A DNA stretch of 64,000 nt from Arthrobacter sp. TMP15 (GCF_039529835.1 NZ_CP154262.1:1984001-2048000), one strand, 5' to 3'; shown: positions 23,986-34,394, counted from the first letter of the stretch. A program made the numbers and translations. The notes: a model not told the origin generated them from the sequence alone.

Positions 23986-26667
23986 TTACGGCCGCTCTTT
24001 AACAGCGTTGCTCACGGCGGCCAGGGCCGCACCAATGGCGTTGACGTCGGAGCCACCGCCTTGGGCCATATCAGGCTTACCACCGCCGCCTCCCCCGAGG
24101 ATACCCGAGGCCAACTTCACGAGGTTCCCGGCCTTCACGCCGTTCTGACGCGCCCCTTCATTAGTCACTATCAAGATGATCGGGCGCCCGTTGCTTGCAC
24201 CGGCAACAGCTACTGCGGACGCTGCTGAGCCAAGACGGTCGCGTAGATCAAGAGCCAGTGCGCGCAGGTCGTCAGCGCTGTTGACATCGCCAGCATCATG
24301 GCCAATGAAGCGAACTCCGTTGGCGTCTACGGCCGTTCCAACAAGGTTGGCTGCTGCCGCGCTGAGTTGTTCCTTGCGTAGGCGGTCAAGTTCCTTTTCG
24401 GCCGTTTTGAGCTTGGCCAGCGTTGCCGCTACCCGGTCTTGGAGAAGGTTTGCCGGCACTTTGAGCATGTCGGTGAGTTCAGCGACAAGGGTCCGTTCTG
24501 CGGCGAGGTGACGGAACGCGTCCAAACCAACAAAAGCTTCAACACGCCGGTTCCCGGAACCTACGGATTGCTCACCAAGCAAAGTGAGGGAACCAATCCG
24601 GGATGTGGTGTCCACGTGGGTGCCGCCACAAAGCTCGCGTGACCAGGCGCCGTCGATCTCCACCACACGAACCTGGGAGCCGTAGTTTTCGCCAAAGAGG
24701 GCCATCGCACCGAGCTCTTTCGCGGCGTCAAGATCCATAACTTTGGTTTCAACCGTGAAATTATTGCGAATAGCGATATTTGCTACTTCTTCAATTTCCG
24801 AGCGTGTGGCCGTGCTCAGACCTTCACCCCAGGCGAAGTCGAAGCGCAGGTAGCCGGCCTTGTTGAAGGAACCACGCTGCAGCGCTTCCGGGCCTAGAAT
24901 TTGGTGCAGGGCCGCGTGCACAATATGTGTCCCAGTGTGGGCCTGTTCACCTGCACGACGCCGTTCACGGTCCACTGCGGCCTGAACCAGTGCATCCGCT
25001 GGCAGTTCTCCTTCACGGACAATCGCCCTGTGTACACTCAGTCCCTTGATTGGCCGCTGCACGTCAAGAACTTCAACAACAAACCCATCCCCGGTGATCA
25101 GCCCAGTGTCAGCGGCTTGACCGCCAGCCTCAGCATAAAAAGGTGTTGCATCAAGAACAAGGGAGATCTCTTCCCCCGTTGAGGCATGCTGGACGGCGGC
25201 ACCATTGGAGAGGATTGAGCGAACCCGGCCTTCCCCGACGAGCTCGGTGTAGCCGGTGAAGACTGTCTCCCCTTGTGCCAGCACATCGTGAAAAACGGAA
25301 AGGTCTGCGTGGCCGCTCTTCTTTGCCTTGGCATCCTTTTGAGCACGTTGACGCTGCTCAAGCATGAGCTTGCGGAAACCCGGCTCATCAACTTCAAGCC
25401 CAGCCTCTGCAGCCATTTCAAGGGTCAAGTCAATCGGGAAGCCGTAAGTGTCATGCAAGGCAAAGGCTTCGCCTCCGGAGAGCGGAGTATTTGCTGCCTT
25501 GGATTCTTTAACGGACTCCTCTAGGCGAGCCGTGCCACTTGCAATGGTGCGTAAGAAGGAGCGCTCCTCGGCATAAGCTATGCGTGCGATCCTGGCAAAG
25601 TCGGTTTCAACCTCGGGGTAGGCGCCCTTCATGGCGTCACGCGAGACAGGCAGCAGTTCAGGTAGGACAGCGCTCTCCACGCCCAGCAAACGCATGGAGC
25701 GCACTGCTCTGCGAATCAGACGGCGCAGGACATAGCCCCGGCCCTCATTGGAAGGGGAAACACCATCGGAAATCAGCATCAGTGAGGAGCGGATATGGTC
25801 AGCAACAACGCGCAGACGGACATCGTCAGTGTGATGCGGATCCTTTGGATCCTCAGTAGAAGTGTAATTTTTTCCGGCTAGCTCGGCAGCCTTGTCCAAG
25901 ACGGGACGGACCTGATCCGTCTCGTACATGTTCTGTACATTCTGGAGAATCATGGCTAGGCGTTCAAGCCCTAAACCGGTGTCAATGTTCTTCTTAGGCA
26001 AGTCACCGAGGATCTCAAAATCATCTTTGCCTGTGCCCTCACCGCGCTGGTACTGCATGAACACCAGGTTCCAGATTTCGATGTAACGGGTGTCATCAGC
26101 CTCAGGGCCACCGTCTATCCCATACTCCGGGCCACGGTCATAGAAAATTTCAGAGCAGGGTCCGGCCGGACCAGGCTGACCAGTGGACCAATAGTTATCA
26201 GCCTTCCCCATTTTTTGGATGCGGGCTGCCGGAACACCAATCTTGTCACGCCAGATTTCCAATGCTTCCTCGTCATCAAGGTAAACAGTGACCCATAGTT
26301 TCTCTGCCGGCAGGCCATAGCCGCCGTCTTCTAACGGTGTGGTCAGCAGCTCCCACGCATAGCTGATGGCGCCTTCTTTGAAGTAGTCACCAAAGGAGAA
26401 ATTTCCGCACATTTGAAAGAAAGTGCCGTGGCGGACAGTCTTGCCTACCTCTTCAATATCGCCAGTACGAATGCACTTCTGCACGCTTGTTGCCCTGGCA
26501 AAAGGTGGAACTTCCCGGGCTGTCAGATACGGAATGAAAGGGACCATTCCTGCCACAGTAAACAGAAGTGACGGGTCGGAGGACACCAGAGAAGCCGAGG
26601 GCACGGGGGTGTGGGACTTGCTGGTAAAAAAATCTACCCAGCGGCGTGCAATATCGTGCGATTTCAT
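23986..26667 (-). CDS. alaS: Alanyl-tRNA synthetase
   Basis: Charges tRNA-Ala and edits misacylated Ser/Gly. The 893 residues contain the class II core at the N-terminus (FLCGNFSFGDYF-like MCGNFSFGDYF), the tRNA-recognition domain, the editing domain with HTGTHIVHAAL and the CGGTHVD zinc motif, and a C-terminal oligomerisation domain with GGGGGGKPDMAQGGG. It is followed by ruvX-mltG-aroE, the usual actinobacterial order. Confidence 0.98.
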   Translation of the reverse strand: MKSHDIARRWVDFFTSKSHTPVPSASLVSSDPSLLFTVAGMVPFIPYLTAREVPPFARATSVQKCIRTGDIEEVGKTVRHGTFFQMCGNFSFGDYFKEGAISYAWELLTTPLEDGGYGLPAEKLWVTVYLDDEEALEIWRDKIGVPAARIQKMGKADNYWSTGQPGPAGPCSEIFYDRGPEYGIDGGPEADDTRYIEIWNLVFMQYQRGEGTGKDDFEILGDLPKKNIDTGLGLERLAMILQNVQNMYETDQVRPVLDKAAELAGKNYTSTEDPKDPHHTDDVRLRVVADHIRSSLMLISDGVSPSNEGRGYVLRRLIRRAVRSMRLLGVESAVLPELLPVSRDAMKGAYPEVETDFARIARIAYAEERSFLRTIASGTARLEESVKESKAANTPLSGGEAFALHDTYGFPIDLTLEMAAEAGLEVDEPGFRKLMLEQRQRAQKDAKAKKSGHADLSVFHDVLAQGETVFTGYTELVGEGRVRSILSNGAAVQHASTGEEISLVLDATPFYAEAGGQAADTGLITGDGFVVEVLDVQRPIKGLSVHRAIVREGELPADALVQAAVDRERRRAGEQAHTGTHIVHAALHQILGPEALQRGSFNKAGYLRFDFAWGEGLSTATRSEIEEVANIAIRNNFTVETKVMDLDAAKELGAMALFGENYGSQVRVVEIDGAWSRELCGGTHVDTTSRIGSLTLLGEQSVGSGNRRVEAFVGLDAFRHLAAERTLVAELTDMLKVPANLLQDRVAATLAKLKTAEKELDRLRKEQLSAAAANLVGTAVDANGVRFIGHDAGDVNSADDLRALALDLRDRLGSAASAVAVAGASNGRPIILIVTNEGARQNGVKAGNLVKLASGILGGGGGGKPDMAQGGGSDVNAIGAALAAVSNAVKERP

Positions 26668-26690
26668 TAGCCTGGTGGCTCCTTCAATAG

Positions 26691-26714
26691 TTCTGGAGTT
26701 CTGGAGTTCTAGAG
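26691..26714. repeat. 8-bp tandem repeat upstream of alaS
   Basis: TTCTGGAG occurs twice in a row, followed by a copy with one change (TTCTAGAG), in the 191-bp gap between DUF6167 and alaS. It lies just upstream of the alaS start on the minus strand, so repeat number could affect the leader. No gene is seen in the gap. Confidence 0.6.
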
Positions 26715-26858
26715 TTCAGGCACCCTAGAGTTGTTTGCTTTAGTCCCCTGTTGCCTTGAAGTTCGGGCGAGGGTGCACCGACGCCGTACAGGGTGAGAAC
26801 TTGCTGCGTATTGGCCACTGCGCTTCGCTCTGAGACTCTTCACGACCGATAAATTTGG

Positions 26859-27092
26859 TCAGTGGCGTGCGGTTTTCGGTGCCTGGTCCATACCCAGGGC
26901 CACCCGTAAATCAGTTTCTCGTTCATCCATGTTCTCACGCATCGCGTCAGCAAAGTCATGAACGGCATCGCTCATGCGCCCTACGGCGCGGTTGAGGCCT
27001 TCAGGGCCGATGACCCCTTGTGCGGCAGCAATTTTACGGGCGGCAATGACACCAATCGTGATGCCGACGCCAAGCCAAAAGATCTTTTTCAT
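26859..27092 (-). CDS. Small membrane-associated protein, DUF6167 type
   Basis: The 77 residues start with a hydrophobic segment (about 4-20, IFWLGVGITIGVIAARK) followed by an amphipathic, acidic region. It matches the short DUF6167 proteins found next to DUF948 and alaS in Micrococcales. It is 26 nt downstream of the DUF948 gene. Function unknown; a role with its membrane partner is only inferred from the pairing. Confidence 0.82.
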   Translation of the reverse strand: MKKIFWLGVGITIGVIAARKIAAAQGVIGPEGLNRAVGRMSDAVHDFADAMRENMDERETDLRVALGMDQAPKTARH

Positions 27093-27118
27093 CAGTTTTC
27101 GTCCTTTAGTGGCTTCTT

Positions 27119-27493
27119 TTAGCGGCTGCGCCTGGCGCGGGTGGGCTTCTTGCGGCTGTCGAAGGCCTGGCGCACACCATAGGAGAACGCCGCAACCTTG
27201 ATTAGCGGTGAGCCGATGGTCGCTGCGACCAAGGCTGACAGAGCTGAGATGTTAGCAGTGGCATCGGAGACGTTATTTGAGATCCCATCTACCTTGCCCA
27301 ATTGTGTATTGGTCGTAACGACAGTGGCCGTGACTTCGTCAATGAGCGGCGTGGTGCCGTCTCCAATTTGCTTGATGGTGGTGCGAATTTCATCGAACAC
27401 TTTGCCGAGCTTGTAGATGGGCACAGCCAACAAGGCCACCAAGACGGCGAAGACCCCTGCCGCAATCAATCCTGCAATGTCGCCACCACTCAT
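27119..27493 (-). CDS. DUF948-family membrane protein
   Basis: The 124 residues have one N-terminal transmembrane helix (about 7-27), then a Thr/Val-rich helical region with regular hydrophobic spacing (IKQIGDGTTPLIDEVTATVV), a second weakly hydrophobic segment and a basic C-terminus (RKKPTRARRSR). DUF948 proteins resemble small methyl-accepting-like coiled coils; some are general-stress proteins. It is paired with DUF6167 upstream of alaS. Confidence 0.85.
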   Translation of the reverse strand: MSGGDIAGLIAAGVFAVLVALLAVPIYKLGKVFDEIRTTIKQIGDGTTPLIDEVTATVVTTNTQLGKVDGISNNVSDATANISALSALVAATIGSPLIKVAAFSYGVRQAFDSRKKPTRARRSR

Positions 27494-27762
27494 GTGCGTG
27501 CCGCCTCAATTCCTTACTCGTTGGCTGTTCGCCGTCATTCGGCGCCTATTACATGGCCCGCTTACGCATGCCATTAACCTGGTGATTCGATTCTAATGAT
27601 CTGTCTCTAAATGCAGCCTCAGTGCCTGTGGCAACGTCTTTCCAAAATACCCTAGTCCAAAAGGCTCGAGGCTTGGGTGACAAAAGGGCTTTGCTGGCCA
27701 ATTTACTAGTAAAAAACCTGTTCTAGGAGACAATTCTTGGTGCATAAATAATGTTTTGCTAA
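27494..27762. other. Intergenic region without a gene
   Basis: Between the DUF948 gene and the rpsD terminator. No ORF with coding character, tRNA or strong hairpin was found. It probably holds the promoter of the DUF948-DUF6167 pair, but no convincing -35/-10 pair could be picked by eye. Confidence 0.6.
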
Positions 27763-27798
27763 CAAAACAGCCCGCGGCAAGTGCCGCGGGCTGTTTTG
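27763..27798 (-). terminator. Strong intrinsic terminator downstream of rpsD
   Basis: A perfect 16-bp stem (27763-27778 with 27783-27798) with an AAGT loop. The stem ends contain CAAAACAG/CTGTTTTG, giving A/U tracts on both sides, so it could act in both directions. It lies 47 nt after the rpsD stop. Confidence 0.9.
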
Positions 27799-27845
27799 TG
27801 TTTCAAACTGCGAGTAGTTCGAACTCTACTTCGCGCCAAATGAAT

Positions 27846-28472
27846 TTAGCGTGAGTAGAATTCCACAACCAGCTGCTCTTCACAGGTTACGGGAACTTCA
27901 ACACGCTTGGGACGGCGAACCAGGCGAGCCTGCAGGCTCTCCAGTTTTACGTCCAAGTATGCCGGGACGGCGGGGAGCACGTCGCGGTGGGCGCCGGCTG
28001 CAGCAAGCTGCAACGGTGTCATGGTCTGGCTGCGCGGGTGCACGTGGATCAGCTGACCCTCGGCAACGCGGAACGAGGGACGGTCCACGCGGGCGCCGTC
28101 AACCATGATGTGGCGGTGCACAACCAACTGGCGTGCCTGAGCGGTGGTGCGGGCGAAGCCTGCACGCAGGACCAAGGCGTCCAAACGGCATTCCAAGATT
28201 TCAACCAGGTTTTCACCGGTCATGCCCTTGGTGTGCTTGGCTTCTTCGAAGGCACGTGTCATCTGTGCTTCGCGGATGCCGTACTGGGCACGCAGACGCT
28301 GCTTTTCGCGCAACCGTACTGCGTAGTCGCTGTCCTGCTTCTTGCGGGCACGTCCATGCTCACCGGGGCCGTACGGACGGCGCTCCAGGTATTTGGCGGC
28401 CTTGGGAGTCAGGGCAATGCCGAGGGACCGCGAAAGGCGGGCCTGCCGGCGGGCACGTGTGTTGTTAGCCAC
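27846..28472 (-). CDS. rpsD: 30S ribosomal protein S4 (zinc-less form)
   Basis: Primary 16S rRNA-binding protein. The 208 residues start at GTG 28472, preceded by GGAAGGAC; an in-frame extension upstream is rejected. The family N-terminus NNTRARRQARLSRSLGIALTPKAAKYLERRPYGPG is present (seen as consecutive short motifs), and the S4 RNA-binding domain spans about 95-160. The N-terminal Cys cluster of zinc-binding S4 is absent. It is monocistronic, between rarA and a strong terminator. Confidence 0.96.
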   Translation of the reverse strand: MANNTRARRQARLSRSLGIALTPKAAKYLERRPYGPGEHGRARKKQDSDYAVRLREKQRLRAQYGIREAQMTRAFEEAKHTKGMTGENLVEILECRLDALVLRAGFARTTAQARQLVVHRHIMVDGARVDRPSFRVAEGQLIHVHPRSQTMTPLQLAAAGAHRDVLPAVPAYLDVKLESLQARLVRRPKRVEVPVTCEEQLVVEFYSR

Positions 28473-28710
28473 TTGTGTCCTTCCAATATTTGCAATAAGT
28501 AGTGTCCTGGCCTCCATTATGGAGAGCTGGGGCTATTGCCGCCTTTTCGCTACAGCACCTGGGCATGACCATCCGCGGGTAAATCGGGCGGCTTGTGGGC
28601 CACTCGGAAGTTCGCGGTGTTGGGCATGGAGCCAAGGCTTGCCAGTGCGCCATCAACTCTACCACCTACGCTGTGGCCTTCGCGACGCAGGTATTGACAC
28701 CGGAGGCGGC

Positions 28711-30240
28711 CTACTTCGGCTCGCCTTTACTCTCAGATTTACTAGCCGGGGACGGACTTTTTCCGCGAATTATTTCACGCAGGCGAGCCACCCGTGGGCC
28801 TAGATCACGTTCATGCCCATTGGCGGTGGGTAAGTAGTAGTCGCGGGAGATCAGATCATCTGGTGGATATTGCTGTGTGGCTATGGCGTGCGGGGAGTCG
28901 TGCGAATAGATGTAGCCCTTGCCGTGACCTAGCCCCTTCGAACCGGCATAGTGGGCATCCCGAAGGGCAGCCGGAACCATTGTGCCCTTGCCAGCGCGGA
29001 CATCTGCCACGGCGGCATTGATGCTGTTGTAGGAAGCGTTTGACTTCGGCGCCGTAGCCACGTGAACTACTGCCTGGGCCAAGATGATCCGCGCCTCCGG
29101 CATGCCTATCAGCGTGACGGCCTGGGCCGCAGCCACGGCTGTTTGAAGGGCAGTTGGATCAGCCATGCCCACGTCTTCTGAGGCTGAAATCATGATGCGT
29201 CGGCTGATGAAACGGGGGTCCTCCCCCGCCTCCAGCATGCGGGCCAGATAATGCAGCGCCGCATCCACATCAGAACCGCGCACCGACTTAATGAAAGCGC
29301 TGATGATGTCGTAATGCTGATCCCCCGCCCTGTCATAACGCACAGCAGCGGCGTCAATGGCACGTTCAGCAACAGCTAAGTCAATAACCACCGCATTCTC
29401 CCCCACCCCGTTCTGGGCATCCGCATGATTGGGCGGGTCATTGGGCGTAAGTGTGGCATCACCGTAACTGGCCCGGGCGCCTTCACACTCAGAAAGGGCC
29501 ACACCGGCTGCCGCCTCCAATGTGGTCAGGGCACGGCGGGCATCACCGCTTGCCAGACGCACAAGGTGATCCATGGCTTCATCTGTGACGGTGAGCAACC
29601 CATCCAATCCGCGCTGGTCGGTGATAGCGCGTTCAAGGAGGTCTTGGATATCTGCATTGGTCAGTGGCTTGAGCGTGAGCAGAATTGAACGCGAGAGTAG
29701 CGGGGCAACAACAGAGAATGATGGATTCTCTGTTGTTGCCGCTATCAGCACCACCCAACGGTTCTCCACCCCAGGTAGCAGCGCATCCTGTTGAGCCTTG
29801 TTGAATCGGTGGATCTCATCCAGAAACAAGACTGTGGTGCGACCGTGCAAGTCTCTGTCCGTCAGCGCCTGATCCATCACCCTGCGAACATCTTTAACAC
29901 CGGCAGTAATGGCCGAAAGTTCCACAAACTTCCGTCCCGGGCCACGGGCAATCACGTGGGCAAGAGTGGTTTTCCCTGTTCCAGGGGGTCCCCACAGCAT
30001 GACGGAGGCAGGCCCGGCCGCTCCCCCGGCGGCCCCACCTGCCGCTAACATTTGCAATGGCGAACCGGCACCAAGAAGATGTTGCTGGCCCACCACTTCC
30101 GCAAGGCTTCGCGGACGCATACGCACTGCCAGCGGACTGCGAGGGCGCGAGGACGCATCCTCCCGACCTCCCCCAAAGGCGAGGGTGCCGGCGTCGTCCG
30201 CTTCATCGCCATCGAAGGCGCTGCTAAAAAGGTCACTCAC
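28711..30240 (-). CDS. rarA: Replication-associated recombination protein RarA (MgsA)
   Basis: AAA+ ATPase acting at stalled forks. Walker [12 protein letters not shown] lies near residues 84-94, Walker B FLDEIHRF near 140, and the C-terminal MgsA tetramerisation region contains [17 protein letters not shown] and YKYPHD-like [16 protein letters not shown]. The 509 residues are longer than the usual 430-450: there is a Gly/Ala-rich insert before Walker A and a polar insert at about 265-285 ([16 protein letters not shown]). GTG start. Confidence 0.95.
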   Translation of the reverse strand: MSDLFSSAFDGDEADDAGTLAFGGGREDASSRPRSPLAVRMRPRSLAEVVGQQHLLGAGSPLQMLAAGGAAGGAAGPASVMLWGPPGTGKTTLAHVIARGPGRKFVELSAITAGVKDVRRVMDQALTDRDLHGRTTVLFLDEIHRFNKAQQDALLPGVENRWVVLIAATTENPSFSVVAPLLSRSILLTLKPLTNADIQDLLERAITDQRGLDGLLTVTDEAMDHLVRLASGDARRALTTLEAAAGVALSECEGARASYGDATLTPNDPPNHADAQNGVGENAVVIDLAVAERAIDAAAVRYDRAGDQHYDIISAFIKSVRGSDVDAALHYLARMLEAGEDPRFISRRIMISASEDVGMADPTALQTAVAAAQAVTLIGMPEARIILAQAVVHVATAPKSNASYNSINAAVADVRAGKGTMVPAALRDAHYAGSKGLGHGKGYIYSHDSPHAIATQQYPPDDLISRDYYLPTANGHERDLGPRVARLREIIRGKSPSPASKSESKGEPK

Positions 30241-30272
30241 CCCTCTAGGCTAGCGCGCGGTAGTCTGGGATC

Positions 30273-30890
30273 GTGAACACCGCTCGCCGTATGGCCTTTG
30301 TCCCCGCAGACCGCCTCACCGGATGGGTAGAGCGTTTTGCCGCCGCCCATCAGGGCATCGACGTCACCGAAGACACGGACGACGGCGTGAGGTTGCGTTT
30401 GCATGATGGCTCGGTAGCGCTGCTGGCACCTCCGTGGCCCGACGATGGCAGACCGGGGCGAGGCACTGATTTGTTAGCACGGCTGGCGTCCGTGGGCGTC
30501 CAGGAACGCAGGCTGGGCCTGGTCCTTATCCGACGTGGCGGTTACGCCGTGGGAGTTGCCGTGGCCGGGAAACTCGTGGTTCACAAGGTTGGAACCGTTT
30601 CCTCCCGCTCCCGTGGCGCAGACCAGGCGTGGGCGATTACCCAGCGCACCGCGCAGGAAGCCGCAAAGATTTTCAGTGGAGAGAATTTTGAGTATATGGG
30701 CCCCGGAGGTGACAAGGCGCTGGTGGAGGCTGTTCTGGCCTCGCCGCTACTGCGTAGCCATAGGAACCGACCTCAGTTAGGGGCCCTTGCCGTGGCGGAT
30801 CCTAATCTGGCCGTACTGCAGCGGGCGGCAGTTGATTTCTGTGCCATCCGGGTTCAGATCACTGAGCATCAGAGCACCGCCACGTGCTAA
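30273..30890 (+). CDS. acVLRF1-family peptidyl-tRNA hydrolase-like protein
   Basis: The 205 residues resemble the actinobacterial Vms1/eRF1-like release factor family (acVLRF1). The central segment has RRGGYAVGVAVAGKLVVHKVG (as two adjacent motifs) followed by SSRSRGADQAWA; Q118 is placed like the catalytic Gln of Vms1. By analogy it may release nascent chains from stalled large subunits. It starts at GTG 30273, divergent from rarA with only 32 nt between the two starts, and ends before a bidirectional terminator. Confidence 0.8.
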   Translation: MNTARRMAFVPADRLTGWVERFAAAHQGIDVTEDTDDGVRLRLHDGSVALLAPPWPDDGRPGRGTDLLARLASVGVQERRLGLVLIRRGGYAVGVAVAGKLVVHKVGTVSSRSRGADQAWAITQRTAQEAAKIFSGENFEYMGPGGDKALVEAVLASPLLRSHRNRPQLGALAVADPNLAVLQRAAVDFCAIRVQITEHQSTATC

Positions 30891-30930
30891 CGAACTGCAC
30901 CACTGCGCAGCAGTCACCTGGCGCCAACAC

Positions 30931-30967
30931 AAAAAAGATGCTGCCCATCGGGGCAGCATCTTTTTTT
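30931..30967. terminator. Bidirectional intrinsic terminator
   Basis: A perfect 16-bp stem (30931-30946 with 30951-30966), ATCG loop, with A6 on one side and T7 on the other. It sits between the convergent acVLRF1 gene and aspS and serves both. Confidence 0.95.
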
Positions 30968-31007
30968 GGGCCTAGATTAATGGACCTGGATTATGTGCCG
31001 CAAGCGC

Positions 31008-32813
31008 TTAGGACTCCGGCTTTGAACTCAGGTTTTGGACTCCGGCTTCGGCCTTGGCTTCGGCCTTGAAGTCCACTCCGGCTTCCTTGCGCTGCTGAGC
31101 CGTGATGGGGGCAGGGGCAGCCGTCAGTGGGTCATAGCCGCCACCGGACTTTGGGAATGCGATGACGTCGCGGATGGAATCCACTCCGGCCAGCAAGGAC
31201 ACGGCACGGTCCCAGCCAATGGCAATTCCACCATGGGGAGGGGCCCCAAACTTGAAGCCTTCAAGTAGGAAGCCGAACTTCTCCTGCGCTTCCTCGTGAC
31301 TCAAGCCCATGACTTCAAAGACTCGTTCCTGGACTTCGCGGCGGTGAATACGGATGGAGCCGCCACCAATTTCGTTGCCGTTGCACACAATGTCGTAGGC
31401 AAAGGCGAGGGCAGATTCCGGATCCGTATCAAAAGTGTCCATGAACTCCGGTTTGGGTGAGGTGAACGCGTGGTGGACAGCTGTCCACTTACCTGCCCCA
31501 ACAGCCACGTCCCCTGAGGCAACGGCCTCTGAGGCGGGCTCAAACATGGGGGCGTCCACGATCCAGACGAACGCCCAGTCGGCCGGGTTGATCAGGCCGG
31601 TTCGGTGGCCGATCTCAACACGGGCGGCACCTAGCAGTGCCCGGGAGGGGGAAACCTCACCGGCTGCGAAGAAGATGCAGTCACCGGGCTTGGCGCCCAC
31701 GGCGTCGGCCAGACCGGCACGTTCTGTATCCGTAAGATTCTTGGCAACCGGACCAGTCAGCTCACCCTCTTCCTTGAACAAGACGTAGGCCAGGCCCTTG
31801 GCACCGCGCTGCTTGGCCCATTCCTGCCATGCATCGAGCTGACGGCGCGGCTGTGTGGCCCCACCTGGCATGACAACGGCGCCAACGTAGGGAGCCTTGA
31901 AGACCCCAAATTCGGTGTCCTTGAAGAACTCGGTCAGATCGGTCAGTTCCAAACCAAAACGCAGGTCTGGCTTGTCCGAACCGAAGCGGGCCATCGCGTC
32001 CCGGTAGGTCATCCGCTGGATCGGCAGCGGGATCTGCACATCGATCAGCTTCCACAGTGCCGAAACAATCTTTTCGCCCAAGGCAATGATGTCATCCTGG
32101 TCAACGAAGCTGGCTTCAATGTCCAACTGTGTGAACTCCGGCTGACGGTCAGCACGGAAGTCCTCATCACGGTAGCAGCGGGCGATCTGGTAGTACTTTT
32201 CAAACCCACCCACCTGCAGAAGCTGCTTGAACAGCTGCGGTGACTGCGGCAATGCATACCAGGAGCCTGGCGCCAGACGGGCAGGCACCACGAAGTCGCG
32301 AGCACCCTCAGGGGTGGAACGGGTCAGCGTCGGGGTCTCAATTTCGGTATAACCCTGTTCGTGCAACAACTCGCGGGCCACACGGTTGGCTTCCGAACGC
32401 AGACGCAGGTTCCGCTGCATACCAGGACGGCGCAGATCAAGGTAGCGGTGCTTGAGGCGTGCTTCCTCGCCCACTTCAACATGCTCGTCAATCTGGAAAG
32501 GAAGGGGAGCAGCTTCGTTCAGTACAACGACCGTATCCGCCATCACTTCGATCTCACCGGTGTCTAAACCGGCGTTTTCATTACCTTCAGGACGCCGCGC
32601 AACGGTGCCGGTAATTTGGAGCACGTATTCATTGCGCAGAGAATGAAAAACTTCTTCTTCGCGAACCACAATCTGCGCGAAGCCAGAGGCGTCTCGCAGG
32701 TCAAGGAAGGCTACTCCACCATGATCTCGACGGCGGGCAACCCAGCCCGAGAGAGTTACAGTCTGTCCAATATGCTCGGCCCGCAGGGAGCCCAGGTCAT
32801 GTGTGCGCAGCAC
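31008..32813 (-). CDS. aspS: Aspartyl-tRNA synthetase
   Basis: Class IIb synthetase of 601 residues: N-terminal OB anticodon domain ([19 protein letters not shown]), catalytic core with [11 protein letters not shown] and [13 protein letters not shown], bacterial GAD insert and C-terminal GxGxxR-type [14 protein letters not shown] 32813 ([10 protein letters not shown]) is chosen because AAAGGA precedes it by five bases; the frame stays open 71 codons further upstream into a hairpin-bearing intergenic region that is not coding. Confidence 0.97.
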   Translation of the reverse strand: MLRTHDLGSLRAEHIGQTVTLSGWVARRRDHGGVAFLDLRDASGFAQIVVREEEVFHSLRNEYVLQITGTVARRPEGNENAGLDTGEIEVMADTVVVLNEAAPLPFQIDEHVEVGEEARLKHRYLDLRRPGMQRNLRLRSEANRVARELLHEQGYTEIETPTLTRSTPEGARDFVVPARLAPGSWYALPQSPQLFKQLLQVGGFEKYYQIARCYRDEDFRADRQPEFTQLDIEASFVDQDDIIALGEKIVSALWKLIDVQIPLPIQRMTYRDAMARFGSDKPDLRFGLELTDLTEFFKDTEFGVFKAPYVGAVVMPGGATQPRRQLDAWQEWAKQRGAKGLAYVLFKEEGELTGPVAKNLTDTERAGLADAVGAKPGDCIFFAAGEVSPSRALLGAARVEIGHRTGLINPADWAFVWIVDAPMFEPASEAVASGDVAVGAGKWTAVHHAFTSPKPEFMDTFDTDPESALAFAYDIVCNGNEIGGGSIRIHRREVQERVFEVMGLSHEEAQEKFGFLLEGFKFGAPPHGGIAIGWDRAVSLLAGVDSIRDVIAFPKSGGGYDPLTAAPAPITAQQRKEAGVDFKAEAKAEAGVQNLSSKPES

Positions 32814-32963
32814 AACAGTCCTTTCAATGGTGATGTAAGGCCCTACGTTGCGGGGCCAGATAAGGGAGTTGCCATCAAGTTTAGCGTTGATCAAGCATGG
32901 TCCGGTCACGGGCTGACCTAGCCCCGCGGCGGGTTGGCACCCAGCGACCCGTCCACCCCCTGG

Positions 32964-33026
32964 TTGAGGTTGGAGATGATGACACCCCCGAGGGAATGAC
33001 GGGGGTGTCATCACCTCCAACTTCAA
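32964..33026. terminator. Long near-perfect hairpin between hisS and aspS
   Basis: Arms 32964-32990 and 33000-33026 are complementary over 27 bp, with two G-U-type mismatches and a 9-nt loop. It begins 22 nt after the hisS stop, so it fits a terminator or an mRNA-end stabiliser for hisS. No U-tract follows on either strand. Confidence 0.7.
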
Positions 33027-33047
33027 CGCGATTTCAGGCTCAAAGCG

Positions 33048-34394
33048 TTAGACCATGACAATGCGAGGCTTGAGGTCATCGACTGGTGGCATCCACGTCG
33101 CCGGGTCAGCGGCGAGTTGTTCTCCTGAACGGATGTCCTTGACTTGGTGGGCGCCTGATTCGTCAGTAAACCAGACGAACGGAATCCCGCGCTTATCGGC
33201 GTACTTGATCTGCTTGCCAAACTTGTCTGCTTTTGCGGCCACTTCCGTGGAAATGCCGCGGCGACGCAGATTCGCTGCAACGTCTTGGGCTTCACTCCAG
33301 CTGTCCTCATCTGCCAGGGTGACAAGCACTGCGGTGGGAACACTGCGTGATGCCTTGGCAAATTCTTGGCTCAAGATCCGGGCCACCAGGCGAGTGACTC
33401 CGATCGACAACCCCACGCCAGGGAACTTACGGTTCCCCTTGGAGGCAAGTGCGTCGTAACGCCCACCTGAACAGATCGAGCCAAGCGCCTCGTGGCCCAC
33501 GAGCACCGTTTCATAAACTGTGCCTGTGTAATAGTCGAGTCCGCGAGCGATCGAGAGGTCGGCCACAACGGAGCCCGGTGCGCTTTTGACAGCGGCAGAG
33601 ATGACCTGCTCGAGCTCGTCAAGGCCTTCCTCTAGCAATTCATTCGTGACCCCAAGGGCGCGGACTGCAGCAACAAATGAGGTGTCCTCGGTACGAATCG
33701 AGGCTAGAGCCAGTGCCTTCGCAGCTTGCTCCTGCGTGGCGCCAAGCTCGGTGATCAGCAACTGGGCGACGGCGCCGGCACCAATTTTTTCCAACTTATC
33801 GATGCTGCGCAGCACTCCTGCCGTGTCGGTTAGTCCAATACCGCCATAGAAACCCTCCGCCAACTTGCGGTTATTGATCCTGAGCTTGAAAGCAGGGATG
33901 GGCAAAGCAGATAACGCCTCGGCGATCACCAGCGCAAGTTCCACGTCGTAGCGGAAGGGAAGTACGCCGTCGGCCACTACATCAATGTCAGCCTGGGTGA
34001 ACTCGCGCGCTCGGCCTTCCTGCGGACGCTCACCTCGCCAGACTTTCTGAATCTGGTACCGGCGGAACGGGAAGGACAGGTAGCCGGCATTCTCCACAAC
34101 GTAACGGGCAAAGGGCACCGTCAGATCAAAGTGCAAAGCCAGTTGGTTCGGGTCTTCTTTGGCAGCAACTGTCGCGTTTCCATCGTCGTCCTGAAGGCGT
34201 GATAACCCGTAAACCTCTTTGTCGATCTCGCCTTTGCGGAGCAGATGGCCAACGGTTTCCACGGCTCGTGTCTCTATGGAACTAAACCCGTGCAGCTCGA
34301 AAGTCCGGCGCAGTGTGTCAAGCACATGCTGCTCCACCAACCGTTCCTCGGGAAGCCATTCGGGAAAACCAGACAAGGAGGCGTTGCGTGCCAT
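33048..34394 (-). CDS. hisS: Histidyl-tRNA synthetase
   Basis: Class II synthetase of 448 residues. Motif 2 region FRRYQIQKVWRGERPQEGRAREFTQADID (present as consecutive segments), the histidine-specific ARGLDYYTGTVYE motif and the GGRYDAL loop are present, with a C-terminal anticodon domain. ATG 34394 (MARNASLSGFPEW) has AGGAG upstream and matches related N-termini; a GTG eight codons upstream is less likely. Confidence 0.96.
   Translation of the reverse strand: MARNASLSGFPEWLPEERLVEQHVLDTLRRTFELHGFSSIETRAVETVGHLLRKGEIDKEVYGLSRLQDDDGNATVAAKEDPNQLALHFDLTVPFARYVVENAGYLSFPFRRYQIQKVWRGERPQEGRAREFTQADIDVVADGVLPFRYDVELALVIAEALSALPIPAFKLRINNRKLAEGFYGGIGLTDTAGVLRSIDKLEKIGAGAVAQLLITELGATQEQAAKALALASIRTEDTSFVAAVRALGVTNELLEEGLDELEQVISAAVKSAPGSVVADLSIARGLDYYTGTVYETVLVGHEALGSICSGGRYDALASKGNRKFPGVGLSIGVTRLVARILSQEFAKASRSVPTAVLVTLADEDSWSEAQDVAANLRRRGISTEVAAKADKFGKQIKYADKRGIPFVWFTDESGAHQVKDIRSGEQLAADPATWMPPVDDLKPRIVMV

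Noticed and set aside
32814-33026. N-terminal extension of aspS
   Set aside because: The extension covers a long hairpin and low-quality coding sequence; the GTG at 32813 has a ribosome-binding site and matches the OB-domain start.
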